DNA of 64,000 bases from Hawksworthiomyces lignivorus (taxonomy: Eukaryota; Ascomycota; Sordariomycetes; Ophiostomatales; Ophiostomataceae): positions 217,862 to 281,861 of the forward strand of contig NTMA01000054.1 of NCBI GenBank assembly GCA_002917075.1, read 5' to 3'. This document shows positions 58,597-64,000 of this stretch, in pieces (position 1 is the first letter of the stretch; each line of letters starts with the position of its first letter). The position numbers and the translations under genes were made by a program. A model generated the notes under the pieces. It had not been told where the DNA came from and did no database searches. It was given only the letters and a program-made list of their open reading frames with translations.

Positions 58597-61500
58597 TCGA
58601 ACTTAATAATTATTCAAAATATTACGAAATCAAAAAACAAATAATATTTAAAAAGAACCTCGACTTTATAATACGAATATACTTAAAAATAGAAATTTAA
58701 TTAAATATTACGATCATGATTCACGACCGATATAATATCGAAACAACCAAAGACTTAGACATCGATATAAAAACGAATTTAATAAAGATTTAATATATAC
58801 GAATATAAATTTTACAAAAGTCAAATAAGAATCTCTTTTTTCTCAAGATAATCAACGACGAAGAGATTTTTATATATAAAATATAAAAAGTTTTTATTAC
58901 TTTAGTCGATTTTAAAAAAACTCGACGTCGTATTATACGAAAATATATTACAATTAATCGACTTAAAAAACTAAACGTAAATCTCGTAATACTTTTACAA
59001 ATTACGATTAAGAATTTACAATTATATTTAGTATCTTAAAGAAATTAATAATAATTCGAAATATCTTAAACCAAAATCGAAATCGTATCAATTACGAGAT
59101 TTTTTCGAAAAACTAAAAATACAACGAAAATATATATCGTGATAATAATTCCGAAAGTAAATACTTTATATATTAAAAAAAATTAAAAGAAATTCTCGTT
59201 CGACGACGAATCGAAGTCGAGACTTAGTCGACTTTAGATTTCGATAAAGTTGAAAGACTTCAAAGATGTTTTCGATATTATTTAGGTTAATATATTACCG
59301 AAACGAAAAAAGATAAATTATTCGATTAATTTTTTATTAAAAAAATAACTTTTATATAATATAATTTATCTTTTATCAAAAAAAGAATTTACGATTTTAC
59401 GTTAATACTTAAACGAGAATATTACGAATAATAAAATTCGATCGTTTAAAAATTTAACGAAAATATTTATTTTTTTTATATTAAAAAAGAATAATAATCT
59501 AAAATTATATATTAATTATCGAAAATTAAACTATATAACGATTAAAAATCGATATATATTTTCTTTAATCTTGAAAATTTTGGATCGAATTACGAAAATA
59601 AAATAATTTACCAAATTAAATAATATTAAAGATATTTATTGTCGTATTTGTATAAAAAAAGACGATAAATAAAAAACAACGTTTCGTACTTAATATAATT
59701 ATTATAAGTATATGATTCTATTATTTAAACTTATTAATATTTTAACGATATTTTAGAATTATATTTATTAAATCTTAAAAAGATTCGTAAATATTATTTA
59801 TATCGTATTTATAAACGATGTCTTAATTTTTTCGAAAACTAAAAAGAAATATACAATTCGTATATAAAACGTATTCGAGAAACTATAAACAATTAAATTA
59901 TATATTAATTTAAATAAATATAAATTTTACAAAAACTAAATAAAATTCTTAAATTATATATTTTCGGACTTAAGAATTAATATAAATCGATCGAAAGTCG
60001 ATATAATATTATATTAGAAATAATTAACGATTTTCAAAAACGTTTAAGTTTTTATAAAGTTTTGTAATTTTTACAAACGATTTATATACAACTACTTTAC
60101 AATTTATGTCTCTTTTACCAAATTAATAAAAGAATCGAAGAATGATAAAAAAAATGGTTTTTTGAAATAAAACTTAAATTAAGAAAAAGCTTTTAATTAA
60201 CTAAAAAAAACATTTATTAAAGTTTCATTATTAAGATATTTTAATTCGTCGAGATTAATACGACTCGAGATCGATATATTAATATTTATTATAATAAAAA
60301 TTTTGTTATAATTAAACGACGAAGATGTTTGATACTTTATTGTCTTTTAGTTAAGAAAATTTAAAGACGTAAAGTTGAATTATAATATATCGAATCAAAA
60401 AATAATAATTATAATAAAATTCTTTAAATATTAAAAATATTATTTAAAAAAGAACCGATATTTAATCGAGATGATCTCGGATTATTTAAATTTATAAATA
60501 TTTATGAAAATTCCCAAATTGAATAAAAAACAAATAAAATGATATATATATTTAATATTTTATAACTTTGAGATAAAACATCGAGTCGAGAAACGAAATC
60601 TAATTAATAATTTCTCGAAATAACCGAAGTATAAAATAAAAGAAAATAAGGAAAACATAAATTTATTCTTTAATTTATACCAAAAGATAATAACAATTTA
60701 AAAAATACTAATAATATTATATATAAATAAATCTTAAGATATATAAAGATAAACGAAATTAAAAAGTCAAAATCTTTTAACATAAAATATAATCGTAACT
60801 TATACAAACAAGATTCAAAACGAAGAAATAATCTTAATAAATCATAAACCATTTATAATAAAATAAACCAAAGAACTATGTTAAATCCAATAAGTTTGGG
60901 TTTATTATCCTAAAAAGTTCGTCGAACGATTTAAGACTATTTTATAAATAAAACGTCAATGAAAAGAGTATTATAAATAATTAATATCAAACGTATTAGT
61001 TTAAGAAATTATAATATAAAAAAAACCAAAAATCTTTATAATAACAAAGTTCTTAAAAGAATTTATTAAAACTTTATAAATAATAAATTCTTAAACGACT
61101 CGAATATAAATACGACTCGATTCGAATAAAACCTCGAAACTTTAAAGATTAAGATTAAACGAACTATTTCGTTATAAAAAACGATTATTCGTATTTTCTA
61201 AAAAGTCTTTAAAACAAAAAATATTATCGTTATATTATAATAATTTATTAACGAGTTATTTCGATAAATATTAAACCCAAACGTTAATAAAACAAAAATT
61301 TTACTAAAAGAATCTAATTTAAGACATATACGAATATATTACGATATATTATATATATCAAACAATTAAATCGAAGAAATATAAATCTTATAATTAATTA
61401 AACCAATTGTTTATTTTTAAACGACTTTGGGAACAAATAACAATGAATTTTATCGTTGTTTTACCAAAAATATATTGACGAAATAATATAATAAATAATA

Positions 61501-61639
61501 TTTTAATTATTATCGACAAATATATAAAAATAATACAAATATACCTCGTATCGTCGACAATTAACTTTTTACAATTAACAAAATTGTTTTATGAAAATAT
61601 AAAATTTAAATATAATTTATTTAAAAATATTATAAATAA

Positions 61640-62024
61640 TAAAAGACTAATTTTCATAAGTTAATTTTGGTCAAATTTATATTATTACAACAAAATCAAA
61701 AAACGATTGTCGACGACGTTTTATTTACAAACTGATAAATAAACGAAATACATTAATTAAGTTTTAAAATATTATTTAAGATGTTTTTATAATACAAAAT
61801 AGTCAAATTGATTTAATTTGTTATTTATTACACAATTTATATATAATAACGTCGTAAACACAATTATAAACGTTTCATCGTTCGAGATATTTATAAATTA
61901 TTCGTTTGAATTTTGTATTAAAATCGAAAACGACTTTTTCCAAAAAAGAAAACAAATATTATCAAAAATACAAACTCGTTTAAAGAAGTTGAAGAAACTA
62001 AAAAAATCGTTAAAGATTTGTTGA
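61640..62024 (+). pseudogene. Decayed integrase C-terminal part of element C
   Basis: At 61716-61757 one frame reads T-F-Y-L-Q-T-D-K-stop-T-K, which lines up with the Ty3/gypsy integrase signature around HPQTDGQTE with H to Y, P to L, G to K and Q to stop, all transitions. In the same frame an uninterrupted stretch at 61818-62024 reads FIYNNVVNTIINVSSFEIF, corresponding to the AYNN...S..SPFE region after the catalytic Glu. This fixes both the family and the forward orientation. Confidence 0.82.
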
Positions 62025-62649
62025 TAAAATACATAAAAGTCGTAAATAAAGTACTACAATTAAAAACATTTATCAAAAAAATACTAAATAAATAAATTAA
62101 TTTAATTATTTATTTAAAATCTAAAATTAAAAATGTCATAAAAAAAACTAATATTACGATTTATCGAATCGTTTAAAGTTTTAAAACGAATCGATATTTA
62201 AACGTATCAATTAACGTTGTCAAATCAATATAATAAATTATATAATATCTTTTTTATTTCGTTATTCGAATCGTATCGTGGTCGAAATATTATCGAACTT
62301 TTATCGATATTTCAACTCGAAGACGAGGGTAAATAAAAGATAAAAAAAGTAAAAAATAAAAAAATTTACAAAAGAGATATTTATTATTTAGTCAAATAGA
62401 TTAATTAGTTTGTAGAATATAATTAATAAGTCTTCGAAAAAGATATAATTTATATATAAAATATTATCGACGTTTACGAAAAAAAAACTCGAAAAAGGAA
62501 GAATAAACAATTTAAAATCAAACTTGATTAATTTAATTATAATAATTATGTATTATAACGACTTTAATTCAATATAATACCAAAAAATATATAAAAAAAG
62601 TATTTTGTAAATATAAACATTAAACTAAATATATAAACTCGAGAAAAAC

Positions 62650-63834
62650 GTGAGACAAACTCGACAAAAAAGTATATCAAATCAAAATATTATATTAGTT
62701 TATTATTTAAGATTAAAAACTAATCGTAAAAACAAATCTTTTACGATTTATAATCGATCAATTTACGAATACTTAAAAAATATAAAAAAAAAATTTAGTT
62801 ACGATAACTCGAAATCAAACTCGTTTCGACTTATTGTCGACAAAGATTCAACCAACGATCGAATATATATTTTTTATATATTACCGATACGTAAAGTCAA
62901 ATATAACAAAATAAAGATTCTTCAAAATAAAAAAAAAGAAAGATATATATTAAAAATAAGTCAATAATAATATATAATCGATATATAAACGAGAAAAGAA
63001 AAGAAAAAAGAATTACTTATTATATTATCGACTATTTTATCATCGTAAAACGTATATAATTCGTGAATTTAACACGACTATAACACGAAATTATAATAAA
63101 TCGGAGACGATTTGTCAATTAACAAAATCTTATAATATTCGTTTTTAACGAACCCGAAAGTTTAAGTTAGTTTTTTGTATATTAAATGTATATTTCGGAA
63201 TAAAATCGAATACGTTCCGAAAAATGTATTAACGTTAATAAAAACGACCAAAAGGTTTACAAAATTATCAAAAATTAGACTCGTATATTAAAAAACATTA
63301 GTAACCTCGACTTAATAACGATTATCAATCAAGAAAAGAACGAAAACTTATAATATAATACGAGACTTTCTTTTTTGAATCAATATAGATTTGATATTAA
63401 GTTACGTTTTAATATATATATTTGAATTATATACAAAATTTATTTGTAATAATGGTTTGGTTAATTACGAAACAAAAGTAAGATATATAAAAAGTTGTAT
63501 CAAAGTAAGATTAAATAAATGTCGAAAACGAATCGTTATTTACGACCTCTTTATTGTGATAAGAGACATCGTCGTCAATGTCGTTAACTTATATCAAATT
63601 TCCTTCTTCGTCCGATCCGGTTACGAGAGTTTATTAACTCTTATTCGTAAACGTATCGACATTAAACGAAACAAAAGAACTAATATTAAGAATCGTAACA
63701 GAAACGAGAGAAGAGTTAGAATCGAACATAGTTTACAATCTTGTCGAAGTAAGTTTTTGAATAAAATAAAAATACTATTAAGAAAAATAATAAATGAATA
63801 CAATTACGTCGAATTAAGACCGATATATCAATAA
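62650..63834 (+). pseudogene. 3' interior of element C with two relatively open frames
   Basis: Frames of 105 codons (62650-62967) and 147 codons (63391-63834) remain open in an otherwise stop-riddled element. The second lies in a stretch where C and G are noticeably less depleted. The whole region is homologous to element A between its integrase and its 3' LTR. I recognise no domain; they may be decayed remains of the pol tail or of an additional gene, or only non-coding 3' sequence. Confidence 0.35.
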
Positions 63835-63884
63835 TAATACTACGAGACAAAAAACACGTCAAAAAACGTATTCTAAAACTATTA

Positions 63885-64000
63885 AACTACAATACCTCAT
63901 CGTATTGTAGAACAACAAGTCACAACAGAACAGGGTTGGGAAATTAATTTCTTAATTTTAGTATATACTAAAATTAATTTTAATTTTTAGTATTAGTATA
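63885..64000. other. Sequence not matching element A at the window end
   Basis: From about 63,885 the match between C and A stops. The new sequence holds a hairpin (TACAATAC ... GTATTGTA, 63889-63910), then a stretch with intact CA and GGG (63911-63940), then AT-rich sequence with an inverted repeat around 63957-63974. This is probably the edge of another insertion or a deletion joint. Confidence 0.45.

Larger units (their letters stand above)
57060..64000 (+). mobile_element. Element C: RIP-mutated gypsy-type retrotransposon running past the window
   Basis: A 256 bp LTR at 57060-57315 is followed by interior in forward orientation: zinc knuckle remnant 58555-58596, reverse transcriptase box YFND at 59738-59749, and integrase remnant 61640-62024. 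Beyond the point where B is cut (aligned to 62844), C continues with sequence also present in element A. Homology with A is lost near 63,885. By the geometry of A, the 3' LTR would start near 64,277 if nothing else were inserted. Confidence 0.85.

Noticed and set aside
60670..60852. 60-codon minus-strand frame in element C
   Set aside because: Antisense to the element; composed of Leu, Phe and Tyr codons expected from AT-rich DNA.
43400..63800. AT-rich block as a mitochondrial DNA insertion or a centromere
   Set aside because: LTRs, target duplication, zinc knuckle, reverse transcriptase and integrase remnants explain it as RIP-mutated retrotransposons. A centromere cannot be shown or excluded from sequence of this length.
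1..64000. tRNA, rRNA or CRISPR arrays
   Set aside because: I looked for TTCGA/TTCAA T-arm cores with flanking stems and for regularly spaced repeats on both strands and found none that hold up. A covariance-model scan would be decisive.

Overview
The window is genomic DNA of a filamentous ascomycete (Pezizomycotina). The evidence is the many short introns (55-128 bp) with GT..AG ends and CTAAC/CTGAC-like branch sites, and gene types typical of moulds: an APSES cell-cycle factor, a GH18 chitinase with a fungal cellulose-binding tail, a Sim4-complex Fta1 protein, and a Cup1-like LYR protein. Repeats carrying the marks of repeat-induced point mutation (RIP) point the same way. I cannot name the species; Eurotiomycetes is only an impression.

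Positions 1-42,600 are gene-bearing euchromatin of normal base composition. In order: two tandem paralogous small genes (1858-3713, +); a SulP/STAS anion transporter (5184-7860, -); a 5'-nucleotidase-type metallophosphoesterase (8706-10965, -); a GNAT acetyltransferase (11890-12529, +); a Cup1-like LYR protein (12651-13730, -); an APSES transcription factor (14803-17773, +); a Vac1/Pep7-like FYVE protein (18308-20536, -); Met8 siroheme synthase (21227-22235, +); an Fta1/CENP-L kinetochore protein (22668-23765, +); a chitinase (24388-26000, -); a gene-poor 4.7 kb; a small membrane-anchored protein (30699-30941, +); an aldo-keto reductase (31571-32624, +); a HIT protein (32754-33347, -); Cwf19/CwfJ (33605-35923, +); the Brix protein Ssf1/Ppan (36441-37984, +); an FAD monooxygenase (38897-40198, +); the GPN-loop GTPase Npa3/Gpn1 (40609-41870, +); and RNA polymerase subunit Rpb12 (42266-42575, -). 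Most are housekeeping genes that do not form one pathway. There is no metabolic gene cluster and no defence island.

At about 43,000-43,300 the sequence changes abruptly into a very AT-rich block that runs to the end. It is a nest of Ty3/gypsy-type LTR retrotransposons destroyed by RIP. Four LTR copies, each 256 bp, lie at 43032-43287, 50235-50490, 51369-51624 and 57060-57315. They delimit element A (complete, reverse), element B (forward, interrupted) and element C (forward, probably inserted into B and running past the window). CCHC zinc knuckle, reverse transcriptase YxDD and integrase motifs can still be traced by comparing copies, with the differences explained by C-to-T and G-to-A changes. 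Element A has a target-site duplication (AGGTA / AAGTA) and sits inside one arm of an older inverted-repeat element. The outermost left arm and the left LTR of A escaped RIP, so the mutation boundary lies inside A, about 0.7 kb from the Rpb12 start.

I found no tRNA, rRNA or CRISPR, and nothing that qualifies as a new multi-gene system. The most informative part is the layered repeat nest and its sharp RIP boundary beside an essential gene.
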